From CAZHGD01 sp964531735 (GTDB lineage Bacteria > Armatimonadota > UBA10988), in contig CAZHGD010000043.1 of the NCBI GenBank assembly GCA_964531735.1, positions 1 through 47,895 on the forward strand: a DNA stretch of 47,895 nucleotides, in the 5' to 3' direction. A model generated the notes under the pieces. It ran no database searches, had not been told where the DNA came from, and saw only the letters and a list, made by a program, of their open reading frames with translations. Shown here in pieces: positions 40,626 through 47,895 of this stretch (position 1 is its first letter; the number at the start of each line of letters is the position of its first letter). The position numbers were made by a program, and so were the translations under genes.

Positions 40626-43600
40626 CAGCACCTGCGCCGCGTGCGCACCGACCAGCCACCGGCCGCCAGCAGGGCCATCGCCGTCGCCCAGAGCCACCAC
40701 CACCGCCGGCCACGCGGCTCACCTGGCAGCCGGCCGCACCAGTCATACCGGTAGCGGTCCATCCGGCCATCCGGTCCCAGCACAGTGTCGAGCCGGCCAC
40801 GGCCATCGTACCGGTACCAGGCCCCGTCGCCGTCACCCGCTTTGGCGGCCACCACCTGCTGCCGCTGGTCGCGCACCAACTCGATGCCGTCCTCGCGCTG
40901 GCCGCCCTGGCCGGGCGCCGGAGTCAGCCCGTAGAACTCGCCGGCCGCGTCGAAGTAGAACCGGTCGCCGAGGCGGTCCTCGAGCAGCAACGCACTGTCG
41001 GCGAGCAGGCTCAGCGAGCGCCAGCGACCCGGCCGGTCAGGCGTGTAGACAGCCCCCTGCTCCGGTCGGAGCACCAGCTCGCACGGCGCCAATCGGTCCA
41101 GTACCGTCATGCGGCTCGGCACGACCAGCGCGCCGAGTCTGGTCCGCTCGGCACCGGCCGCCGGCCGTGTCGCTTGCGGCAGCGTGGCCAGCGACGTCAC
41201 CCGGCCGCCGCGCCAGCGGTACAGCCAGCGGTTCTCCGTGCCCAGATCGACCGCCAGGAGCCGGCCGTCGCCGGCGAAGTGGAAGGCACCACCCCGCCGG
41301 TCGGCCAGCCGATAGCCACCATCGGTGAGCAGGCGCAACGAGCGCCACCGGGTGGTCTCGTCGCTGGGATACCAGCCGGCCGCTCGCTCCTCGGACTGGG
41401 CGAAACGGAGCGCGTCGCGCCGGCCTGACAGGCGGTCCTCCAGCCACATCGTCGCCGGCAGCACGGTGCCGGCCAGACGGACCCGTGGGCCGCGGCCCCG
41501 GTGCAGGTGGTACGGCACCAGCAAGTGCCAGCCCGGACCGAAATCGCCGCCCGGCACGGCCGGATCGTGGTACCGGGCCAGTTCCAGCACCGGTCCGCGC
41601 CCGTCCGCCCGGACCACGTCGGTGACGATGGGGAGTCGCCCGCCGCCGCGCTCGATGGCCGCCGGGAGCTGCACGCAGGTGCGGACCGCGCCGGCGTCGT
41701 CGAAGGTGGCGGCGGGCAGACCGGGCCCCGCATAGGGCTGCCCCGTGCCTGCCGGCCCGTCTGCGCCGGCGGCGGCCGACACCGCCGGCGTGACCACGCT
41801 GCGCACGCCGGCCCAGTCCTCGCCCACGACGCGCGGGCCGGCCAGGTCCACGCCGCCCCAGACCGTGAACCCGCCGGCCTCCTGCTCGGGTACGGTGTAG
41901 CCAGGCGTGGTGGCCGGCGCCTCCCAGGGCGCACCAACCGGCGCCGACAGCAACAGCCAGTTGAGCGGCACACGCCGTTCGCGCAGGTACTTGGCGATGC
42001 CGGTCAACTTGGCGTACTCGGCCAGATCGCGGATCTCCGAGTGCAGCCTGGCAAACTCCTCGTAGTGGTCGGTGATGAACTGCGCGAACTCCTGCGCCGC
42101 CGGCTCGGACTGGCCGTGGGCACCGGACATCAGGTACTCGGTCTTGACCATCATCTGGACGTCGTCGGCGACCAGCGCGTTGCCGGCTCGGCGCAGTGCG
42201 ACGCTGCGCGGCACGAACCAGAAGCGGACCATGGCGCCGTTGTACTGCAGGCCCTTGTCCTGGAGCCGCTGGACCATGGTCTTGAAGCCGGGGATCTGCG
42301 GGTTGACCGGATAGCCGGAACGGTTGTCACGGCCGATGGTGTAGGCTTTGAGCCAGCGGTCGGCCTCGAACATGGTGTAGCCCACGCGGGTGCCGCGCAC
42401 GCAGCCGAGGTAGCGCACCACCAGCGTGTTGCGGGTGGGCCCGGGGTCGATGGAGACGCCGGGATCCTGCCCGGCGTAGACCGAGCGGGCGATGGCGGCG
42501 AAGTCGTCCAGGTACGACAGCGGCAGTTGCACCACCTGCTCGCCCATCAGCAGCCCAAGCTGGCCGCTATGCTCATTGAAAGTCACGCCGCGGACCGACA
42601 GGCGGTCCAGGTCCGGAATGTGGGCCGTGGCGTCGAGCAGGACTCCGCCGGGGCGGGGGCCGCCGGGTCCGCTCGGCATGGCCAGGGGGCCGGCTTCCGG
42701 CGGCAGGAAGTCAGTGTGACCTGTCCGCGGCAGACCAGCACCGCCCTGGTCGTGGTGGTCTCCCGGGCCAGGCAGGCGAGGCGGCCGCTCGCGCGTTGGG
42801 AGCAGTGTCAGGCCCTCGCCGAACCGACTTTGCGAGCCTGGCGGCAGCACCGTGCTGATCATGCTGCAGCCCGGCGTGCTGTCGGCGGCAACCGGCGCCG
42901 GCGCGGCGGCCGCCTCGGCTTCGTCAACGCCGGGAATGCGCCAGTTGCCCAACGGCACCGGCCAGGTCAAGGCCTCGGCACTCGGCCGCGACTTGAGCAC
43001 GGCCTCGCGCAGAGCGGTCACATCACCTTGTTGCAGGCGCAGTTCCAGGGCCCGCAGCTCGATGCCGCCGGCCGCGACCAGGCGGCACGGCCGCCCATTG
43101 ACGTCTACCGGCGCCTCCCGCCGCAAGAGCGGGTAGGTGGCCGGAGTGGGCGTCGCGGGCACGGTATACTGCTCCAACCAGTAGCGCAGGTCGGGTGGGT
43201 CGGGCAGATCGGCCACTCCGCGGGCGATGGCCAGCACGTCACAGAGTGGCTTGAGCCGACCGACCTCCGGGTAGCGGCGCCCGACGGCAGCGTAGTTGGC
43301 GGTCAGTTCGGCTGCAAATGCCTCACCAGCCTCGTCGCGGCACTGATCGGCGTCGGCCGGGCGTCCGCCGCGGTTGGCGGCCATCACCTCAGCGCAGACG
43401 CCGACCCGCACATCCTTGATGACGAACACCTCGTCGCGCGAGGCCAACGACGGCGACAGCGGGAAGAACCAGAAGCGCGTGCAGTGGTTGCCCTGCCAGT
43501 TGCCGCCGCCGACGATGGCCAGCAGCCGGCTGAAGTAGCTGCGGCCGTTCCAGGCGGCGCTGTCGAGCAAGTCGAGACCGAGCTTCTTGAGCACCACGTC

Positions 43601-44020
43601 GGCGGCCAGCAGGTCGTGCCCGAACGGCGTGTCCTCCACGCCACCTTCGAAGTACACCTGCTGCTCACCGGTGCGCGCCGTGTCCGGCAGCGGTTCGATG
43701 CTCACGACGGGCCAGACCTTGAGCACCAGCACCGACCGCAACGCCACCACCAGGTCGTCGAGTCTCGGCGCAGGATCGTCGGTGGCGGTCCGGCCAACCA
43801 GCAACAGATCGCCGCAGGCGCGGTCGTGGACCAGACCCGCCAGTCGCGTGATGCCGCCGAGCCTGGCCGCCTCGCCGCTGTCGCCGCCGGCTTGCAGACG
43901 CCGCTCAGCGACCCCCAGCGAGTAGGCCACGTAGCTGGCCGCCGACGCCCGGCCAGCCCCAACCGCAACCAGCACCAGCGCCAGCACCCAGCCGGGTCTG
44001 GGCGCCCGGCCGCGTGCCAT
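40625..44020 (-). CDS. Large RHS-like secreted/membrane protein, 1131 aa
   Basis: The start at 44020 (MARGRAPRPGWVLALVLVAV) gives a signal peptide ending near GRASAAS. Two similar blocks (about 100-260 and 480-660) share FWFFPLSPSLASRDEVFVIKD and FWFVPRSVALRRAGNALVADD, each followed by a helical E-x-F-A-x-x-x-T-x-x-Y pattern; this resembles the planctomycete DUF1598 type. From about 800 the chain has the RHS front-end phrase PGGDFGPGWHLLVPYHLHRG and YD-type repeats (WYRYDGRGRLDTVLGPDGRM). A final membrane helix, WWWLWATAMALLAAGGW, and RTRRRC close it. The C-terminal anchor replaces the usual toxin tip, so it is not a classical polymorphic toxin. It lies 1 bp after the TPR gene, which suggests a structural, surface-exposed role. 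Confidence 0.65.
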   Translation of the reverse strand: MARGRAPRPGWVLALVLVAVGAGRASAASYVAYSLGVAERRLQAGGDSGEAARLGGITRLAGLVHDRACGDLLLVGRTATDDPAPRLDDLVVALRSVLVLKVWPVVSIEPLPDTARTGEQQVYFEGGVEDTPFGHDLLAADVVLKKLGLDLLDSAAWNGRSYFSRLLAIVGGGNWQGNHCTRFWFFPLSPSLASRDEVFVIKDVRVGVCAEVMAANRGGRPADADQCRDEAGEAFAAELTANYAAVGRRYPEVGRLKPLCDVLAIARGVADLPDPPDLRYWLEQYTVPATPTPATYPLLRREAPVDVNGRPCRLVAAGGIELRALELRLQQGDVTALREAVLKSRPSAEALTWPVPLGNWRIPGVDEAEAAAAPAPVAADSTPGCSMISTVLPPGSQSRFGEGLTLLPTRERPPRLPGPGDHHDQGGAGLPRTGHTDFLPPEAGPLAMPSGPGGPRPGGVLLDATAHIPDLDRLSVRGVTFNEHSGQLGLLMGEQVVQLPLSYLDDFAAIARSVYAGQDPGVSIDPGPTRNTLVVRYLGCVRGTRVGYTMFEADRWLKAYTIGRDNRSGYPVNPQIPGFKTMVQRLQDKGLQYNGAMVRFWFVPRSVALRRAGNALVADDVQMMVKTEYLMSGAHGQSEPAAQEFAQFITDHYEEFARLHSEIRDLAEYAKLTGIAKYLRERRVPLNWLLLSAPVGAPWEAPATTPGYTVPEQEAGGFTVWGGVDLAGPRVVGEDWAGVRSVVTPAVSAAAGADGPAGTGQPYAGPGLPAATFDDAGAVRTCVQLPAAIERGGGRLPIVTDVVRADGRGPVLELARYHDPAVPGGDFGPGWHLLVPYHLHRGRGPRVRLAGTVLPATMWLEDRLSGRRDALRFAQSEERAAGWYPSDETTRWRSLRLLTDGGYRLADRRGGAFHFAGDGRLLAVDLGTENRWLYRWRGGRVTSLATLPQATRPAAGAERTRLGALVVPSRMTVLDRLAPCELVLRPEQGAVYTPDRPGRWRSLSLLADSALLLEDRLGDRFYFDAAGEFYGLTPAPGQGGQREDGIELVRDQRQQVVAAKAGDGDGAWYRYDGRGRLDTVLGPDGRMDRYRYDWCGRLPGEPRGRRWWWLWATAMALLAAGGWSVRTRRRC

Positions 44021-44021
44021 C

Positions 44022-45380
44022 TCAGGAGCCTCCAGCGGCAGTTGCCGCCTGGTTGGGTAGCAGCAGGCCGTAAGCGGTGAGCGCTTGCCAAGCGCCGGTC
44101 TCCACGCGGGCCTGGCGGAGGTTCCGGCCGGTGATACCGCCCAATGCCTTGATCGGGTTGCCGCTGCCCAAATCGGGATTATCCCGCTGCAGCTGACCTA
44201 GTCTATGGTTAGCGGTGGTTGCCGTTTGCCTCAGAGACGCAGATGACGGCGTGAGACTTGCTCCGACCTCGACTTTGGCACCGAAGTAGGGCACTGGGCC
44301 GACCGTGCCTCCCTTGACTGTGAGCCTGGCTTGGAGCGAAGGTCGACCGAGATCGATCAATCCGGCGGTCGCGTTGGCCAGATCACTGTGGGCCTTCAGG
44401 CCGATGGCCGCCGCCATGGCCTGGTCTTTCGTAAGCTTGCCTTGTGGAACGGTGCCGGTGAGCGCCGTGTGGACAACTGTCCCCGGCTCGCAGCCGTAGA
44501 TGTCGGCCAGGAGAGTGTCGAAGTAGTTAATCGCGGTCTGCCCATTTCGACCGCCGATCGGGCCGAGGACCTCTGGACACGACGGACCAAGACGAGCAGC
44601 CTCCAGCAGGTCATTGTGCGCCTGCTCCAGCAGCGCGGCTCGTTGCGGCGCCACCAGTGTGTTCATCGTCCGTACCTGCTCGATGTCCAGCGCCCCGCGC
44701 CCGAGCCGCGCCAGGGCGAAGTCGGGGTTCAGTTCCAGTGCCTTGGAGTACGCCTCAGCGCCGGCCTCCGGCGATTCGTGGCGCTGGATGCACAGGGCGC
44801 CCTGGCTGGCCCAGGCGTCGGCCAGGTATGGGTCGGCGCTGGTCGCGGCGTGCAGATCGAGCAGCGCGCGGTTCCAGTCACCGAGCGCGGCGTGGATCAC
44901 GCCGCGCTCGGCCAGGCTCAGCGCGTGTTGCGGGCGGCGCTGGAGGGCCCGGTTCAGCATCGCCAGCGCCGGCAGGAGCTGCTGGCGCCGCGCCAGGGCG
45001 TCGGCGCGCAGGTAGGCCGCGGCCGGACGCCACGGGTGCAGCGCCGCAAAGCGCCGCGTCCAGTGGTCCCAGGCCTGCAAGTCCGCGGGTGCGGCCGTGA
45101 CCGCGAACAGGCCCAGCGACTCGTTGTTGCGGTTGAGTGCCAGGCAGGCGTGCGCCTTCAGCAGGCGTAGCACCGGGTGGCCCCGCTCGCGACTGACACC
45201 ATCCAGCCGACGGGCTACCTGGCCCCAGTCCTCTCGGACCACCGCCTTCGCCAGCCCGCGGTCCACCGGCCGCACCGACCACCACAGCCAGCCATACACC
45301 GCGAGGACGGACAACACGCACAGCACCCACCAACGCGCCCGCAGCCTGCGGCGGCGCGGTGGGCCTTCGGCAGTGCTCAT
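44022..45380 (-). CDS. Membrane-anchored TPR protein, first gene of the operon
   Basis: The ATG at 45380 (MSTAEGPPRRRRLRARWW) is chosen for GGAGACCAGG upstream and the sharp basic tail before a single membrane helix (WWVLCVLSVLAVYGWLWWSV, about 17-36). Residues 50-260 are tetratricopeptide-like repeats: LRLLKAHACLALNRNNESLG, ALSLAERGVIHAALGDWNRA, DAWASQGALCIQRHESPEAG and FALARLGRGALDIEQV. The rest, about 300-450, is uncharacterised and low in charge. TPR arrays bind other proteins, so this may recruit or organise the downstream RHS-like and propeller proteins. The same frame is open upstream to 45773, but that 131-residue extension looks non-coding. Confidence 0.75.
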   Translation of the reverse strand: MSTAEGPPRRRRLRARWWVLCVLSVLAVYGWLWWSVRPVDRGLAKAVVREDWGQVARRLDGVSRERGHPVLRLLKAHACLALNRNNESLGLFAVTAAPADLQAWDHWTRRFAALHPWRPAAAYLRADALARRQQLLPALAMLNRALQRRPQHALSLAERGVIHAALGDWNRALLDLHAATSADPYLADAWASQGALCIQRHESPEAGAEAYSKALELNPDFALARLGRGALDIEQVRTMNTLVAPQRAALLEQAHNDLLEAARLGPSCPEVLGPIGGRNGQTAINYFDTLLADIYGCEPGTVVHTALTGTVPQGKLTKDQAMAAAIGLKAHSDLANATAGLIDLGRPSLQARLTVKGGTVGPVPYFGAKVEVGASLTPSSASLRQTATTANHRLGQLQRDNPDLGSGNPIKALGGITGRNLRQARVETGAWQALTAYGLLLPNQAATAAGGS

Positions 45381-45781
45381 CCTGGTCTCCAGACCGGCCT
45401 CCGGCCGGCTGCACGACGGGGGGGAGCGGGCGGCGGCGAGGCGGCTTGGCGCCAGACGGCACCTGAGCGAAGGCCGGGCGCATACCGGAGGTTGAGGAGA
45501 GTGGGCAGGCCGCGTCACTCGGTCCGACGCTGGTGCTGCCACGCGTCCATTGGCAGACGGCTGACCGGCGCGCCCCACCGGTTGCCCGAGGCCAAACCAA
45601 CCCGCCTGCGGCGCGCGCCTCAGCAGTACACCAACGGCGCCAGCCCGTCTGCGCCCTGATCGCCATTTCGGTCGGCCTGCGGGCTCGGCGGCGCCAGGCA
45701 GCACCCGCCGAACCAGCCACGGCGAACGGCTATCCGCCCCTACGCCGGGAGTTGCCTCCGGGCTGTTGCACATCTACCGCA
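45381..45781 (-). other. Long leader between promoter and TPR gene
   Basis: About 390 bp separate the predicted transcription start near 45775 from the TPR ATG. The frame of the TPR gene stays open throughout and includes an ATG at 45773 almost at the transcription start, so a leaderless, N-terminally extended product cannot be excluded. I see no riboswitch-like structure. Confidence 0.35.
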
Positions 45782-45810
45782 GGTATACTCCGCGCCCTGT
45801 CAGGTGTCAA
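45782..45810 (-). promoter_or_regulatory. Sigma-70-like promoter of the seven-gene operon
   Basis: On the minus strand TTGACA (45805-45810) and TATACC (45782-45787) are separated by exactly 17 bp. The -35 is perfect and the -10 matches at four of six. It is the only convincing promoter upstream of the TPR gene and points into the operon. Confidence 0.65.
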
Positions 45811-45946
45811 GTGGTCTTCCTGAACTACACAAGAGCCGCTGGCACGCAGACGCGGCGCGAGCGTCGGCGTTGTCCGGCCCAATCGCGGCGGGCTGACTGA
45901 AGTAATCGGTCTGCAGCCCAACCGACACGCAGCAAACCTCGCGCCC

Positions 45947-46140
45947 GTGCCGTCCAGTTCGGCCACGATGTTGATGCCGTCGTAGAGGAAGTAGGTCCGG
46001 CCGCTGCTGGTCTGCTTCCAGGCGCGGAGGCCATCACCGCGGTAGCCGGCGGTCACGATGTTGCCCCTGAACGAGCGTCGCCTGTCGCCCAACTCGCGCT
46101 GGCGGTCGTCGACCTCGGCCACGTTACCCGCCACCTGCTG
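45947..46140 (-). pseudogene. RHS gene remnant
   Basis: The minus-strand translation includes TAGYRGDGLRAWKQTSSGRT and YFLYDGINIVAELDGTG, almost identical to the RHS gene at 46746-47895. The DNA at 45947-46065 matches 47359-47477 at all but about six positions. Upstream (46066-46140), VDDRQRELGD and SFRG correspond to parts of the same gene that are normally far apart, so internal deletions joined them. It is a collapsed duplicate of an RHS cassette, and gene conversion with the active copy is possible. Confidence 0.8.
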
Positions 46141-46333
46141 CTCCCAACCCGGCTGACTCGGGCGTAGCTCTCCGTGACCCCGCCGTGTCAAGTGCGCGGT
46201 GGATGGCCGGACCGGCGAGCTCTTTGGCCTCACGAACCTGGTGCGCGCCCGGCGGTCATGGGTCAGGCCGTGGCGCGGCGCCGCGGCTGGTTCCAGGTTT
46301 CCGGAAAGGGTTGCGTCCCCTTTAAGCCGTCCC
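46141..46333. other. Short non-coding stretch before the membrane protein gene end
   Basis: No gene is supported. It separates the RHS remnant from the small membrane protein gene and includes the hairpin noted at 46305-46323. Confidence 0.4.
46305..46323. terminator. Short hairpin after the membrane protein gene
   Basis: AAAGGG and CCCTTT pair around a 7-base loop, 10 bp past the stop codon of the minus-strand gene. The stem is short and no T-run follows on that strand, so this is a weak call. Confidence 0.3.
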
Positions 46334-46729
46334 CTATCTGCTCGAGTGCCGGCGTAGCCTCAGCAGCATGGCTGCGCCGGCAGCCATGGAGAGCGTGCAC
46401 GCCAGCGCACCGGTGCTGCCGGCGGCGCCGGTGGTGTCGAGTTGTCCAGGCCGCGGCACGAGACCGCTATGGCCTGTCAGTGCGCCAAGTGCAGCCCCGA
46501 CCGCAATGGTCGCCAGTCTGGCTAGCGGTGGTGCGTGTTTCGGGCCCAGGAGCGTGGCCGCACACTCGAGTGCTAGCGCAACCGCGGCGCCCATCGCAAA
46601 CGTACTTGGTACCGCAAAACACAACCCGGAATGCGGAGTATACCATGCGCTCCAAAGGGTAATCCCGCATAGCGCGCCTATCAGCAACAGAATGGAGCAG
46701 TCGGTTGTAGCCCGCCAGAATGTGCTCAT
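46334..46729 (-). CDS. Small membrane protein, candidate immunity partner of the RHS gene
   Basis: The ATG at 46729 (MSTFWRATTDCSILLLIGAL) has GAGGAGC about 7 bp upstream, 16 bp after the RHS stop. The 131-residue product has four likely membrane helices: CSILLLIGALCGITLWSAWY, STFAMGAAVALALECAATLL, LATIAVGAALGALTG and GALACTLSMAAGAAMLL. It ends with an arginine-rich LRLRRHSSR. No family is recognised. A small membrane protein directly after an RHS gene whose variable tip is itself hydrophobic is the usual place for a cognate immunity protein; this is inferred from position. Confidence 0.6.
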   Translation of the reverse strand: MSTFWRATTDCSILLLIGALCGITLWSAWYTPHSGLCFAVPSTFAMGAAVALALECAATLLGPKHAPPLARLATIAVGAALGALTGHSGLVPRPGQLDTTGAAGSTGALACTLSMAAGAAMLLRLRRHSSR

Positions 46730-46745
46730 TCGCCGTGCTCCTCGG

Positions 46746-47895
46746 TCACGCAGGGCAAGGACGTGGGTCGCACTCCTCATGCCATCTGTGAGTGAAGTGC
46801 TCCAGGCAAGCCAGCATCGCGACAACGGCCAAGAACGCGGCCATCACAGCCAGCCAGCAGTCCTTTATCAAGCCCGGGAACCAATAGCTTGCAGCGCATA
46901 GCCCGACCATCACGATGACCGCGGTCGCCGCGGCCAGCTTCGTCGTGTAGCAGCTGTCGGCCACATACCGTGCCTGGTCTGAGCAGTCAAACAGACCGAG
47001 CGGATCCAGCCCCAGCACTGGGCTGCCAGTGCAATACGAGTACTGGCCCACGCCGGCTGTTGGTCCTGCCGGGTCTCTGTTCACAAACCGCCCCACCCCC
47101 GGCGCATAGTACCGATACGCCAACGCGATGAGCCCCGACTCCGCATCCGCGTAGTACCCATACCGCGCCCTATACCCATGCGGCCCGGTGCCACTCGTCA
47201 GTTCGTTGCCCCACGCGTCGAACAACCGATGCGCCGTCACCGCGCCTGACGCGTCGAGTTGATGCACCGCGTCGCCCAGCGGGTCGAACTGGTATTGCAC
47301 GGTGCCCCGACTGAGGAGCCACGCCGCGCCGAAGACGCTTTCGGCCGTCAGCGCGCCGGTGCCGTCCAGTTCGGCCACGATGTTGATGCCGTCGTAGAGG
47401 AAGTAGGTCCGGCCGCTGCTGGTTTGCTTCCAGGCGCGGAGGCCGTCGCCGCGGTAGCCGGCGGTGAGGATGTTGCCGTAGGCCAGCATCCGGTTCTCGG
47501 GGTCCCAGGAGAGGGCCCTGCCTTGCCAGGTGGTCGGGTTGCCGTTGCCGTCGTAGACGTAGCTCTCCGGGCCGGTGAGCTGGTTGTCGGCGTTGTAGGT
47601 GTGCGCCGTGCCCCTGAACGACGTCGGGTTGCCCGCCGCGTCGAAGGTGAACAGCCTGTCGTAGCCGCCGGCGCGGGTGCTGTCTTCCTCGGTCAGTTCG
47701 CGCTTGCGGTCGTAGGCGTAGTCGACCACGCCGGCCAGCGTGCTCGCGCCGGTGATGGTGCTGGTCACCGTGCGCAGGTCGCCGGTGCCGGCGTAGGCCA
47801 TGGTGCCGTAGGTGCTGATGACGCTGTCGTCCGGCGCGAGGTTGGCCAGGCCGGTCAACTGGTTCGCCACGTTGTAGGCGTAGTCGGTGTAGGCG
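46746..47895 (-). CDS. RHS-repeat protein, 3' part with hydrophobic C-terminal tip (5' end outside window)
   Basis: The frame is open to the window edge. It carries YD/RHS repeats (VDYAYDRKRELTEEDS, FDAAGNPTSFRGTAHTYNAD, YVYDGNGNPTTWQGRALSWD) and the conserved RHS core end: FDPLGDAVHQLDASGAV, the DAWGNELTSGTG turn, RYGYYADAESGLIALAYRYY, PGVGRFVNRDPAG and the final LGLDPLGL. After that the variable tip of about 83 residues is Cys-rich with two hydrophobic helices (LAAATAVIVMVGLCAASYWF, CWLAVMAAFLAVVAMLACLE). RHS proteins enclose and deliver a C-terminal toxin; a membrane-inserting tip would suggest a pore-forming effector. The secretion route is not visible. A partial copy of the repeat region lies downstream at 45947-46065. 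Confidence 0.85.
   Translation of the reverse strand, partial: AYTDYAYNVANQLTGLANLAPDDSVISTYGTMAYAGTGDLRTVTSTITGASTLAGVVDYAYDRKRELTEEDSTRAGGYDRLFTFDAAGNPTSFRGTAHTYNADNQLTGPESYVYDGNGNPTTWQGRALSWDPENRMLAYGNILTAGYRGDGLRAWKQTSSGRTYFLYDGINIVAELDGTGALTAESVFGAAWLLSRGTVQYQFDPLGDAVHQLDASGAVTAHRLFDAWGNELTSGTGPHGYRARYGYYADAESGLIALAYRYYAPGVGRFVNRDPAGPTAGVGQYSYCTGSPVLGLDPLGLFDCSDQARYVADSCYTTKLAAATAVIVMVGLCAASYWFPGLIKDCWLAVMAAFLAVVAMLACLEHFTHRWHEECDPRPCPA

Noticed and set aside
38685..40754. Plus-strand open frame opposite the PD40 protein
   Set aside because: It mirrors the repeated propeller codons of the minus-strand gene and has no ribosome site or domain.
41501..44080. Plus-strand open frame of about 859 codons opposite the RHS-like gene
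   Set aside because: Composition is typical of antisense reading of GC-rich genes and shows no domain, while the minus strand encodes a signal peptide and RHS motifs.
45381..45773. Extended N-terminus of the TPR protein from 45773
   Set aside because: The extra 131 residues are low-quality Arg/Pro/Ala sequence, and the ATG at 45380 has a ribosome site and a sensible membrane-anchor N-terminus; kept only as a leaderless possibility.

Overview
The window is a 47.9 kb piece of very GC-rich bacterial DNA. It is dense in mobile and defence genes and contains no rRNA or tRNA that I could see. Two iteron origins, two RepA-type initiators and two parA/parB-like partition loci show that at least the 8.4-18.3 kb part is a plasmid backbone, probably a fusion of two replicons. 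The host phylum is not proven. GC-rich coding, ExbB/ExbD proteins with zinc ribbons, large RHS proteins and PD40/TPR proteins would fit Planctomycetota or a neighbouring large-genome phylum, but this is inference.

Layout. 1-0.5 kb: the 3' end of a Tn3-family transposase with its 38 bp terminal inverted repeat. 0.5-1.7 kb: an AAA ATPase with a DUF4143 tail. 1.7-4.2 kb: decayed DNA holding a broken AbiEii nucleotidyltransferase, a second Tn3-like 38 bp end and a methyltransferase-like fragment. 4.2-7.2 kb: a primase-like protein with small coupled ORFs around it. 7.1-9.6 kb: a 5'-truncated DNA methyltransferase and a two-gene hypothetical operon. 9.4-13.3 kb: replicon 1 (RepA1 with a replaced C-terminus, six iterons, RHH protein, ParA remnant lacking its Walker A region, and an S24-type repressor lacking the catalytic dyad). 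14.7-18.3 kb: replicon 2 (centromere/operator repeats, intact ParA, RHH ParB-like protein, eight iterons of a different sequence, full-length RepA2).

18.7-33.7 kb: a complete class 1 DISARM anti-phage locus, in the order drmD, a putative nucleotidyltransferase, drmMI, a vapBC-like toxin-antitoxin pair, drmA, drmB, drmC. In DISARM the methylase marks host DNA and the DrmAB helicase complex with DrmC acts against incoming DNA. The extra nucleotidyltransferase-like gene and the nested toxin-antitoxin pair are not part of the canonical set.

34-45.8 kb: a seven-gene operon on the minus strand whose genes overlap or touch. It encodes a TPR membrane protein, a large secreted or membrane RHS-like protein, a zinc-ribbon PD40 protein, a zinc-ribbon polytopic protein, two dissimilar ExbD/TolR-like proteins and a zinc-ribbon ExbB/MotA-like channel. 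I cannot match this set to a named system. It is the best candidate for an undescribed machine and looks like a proton-driven envelope complex. 45.9-47.9 kb: an RHS remnant, a small membrane protein and the 3' part of an RHS polymorphic-toxin-like gene that runs off the window.
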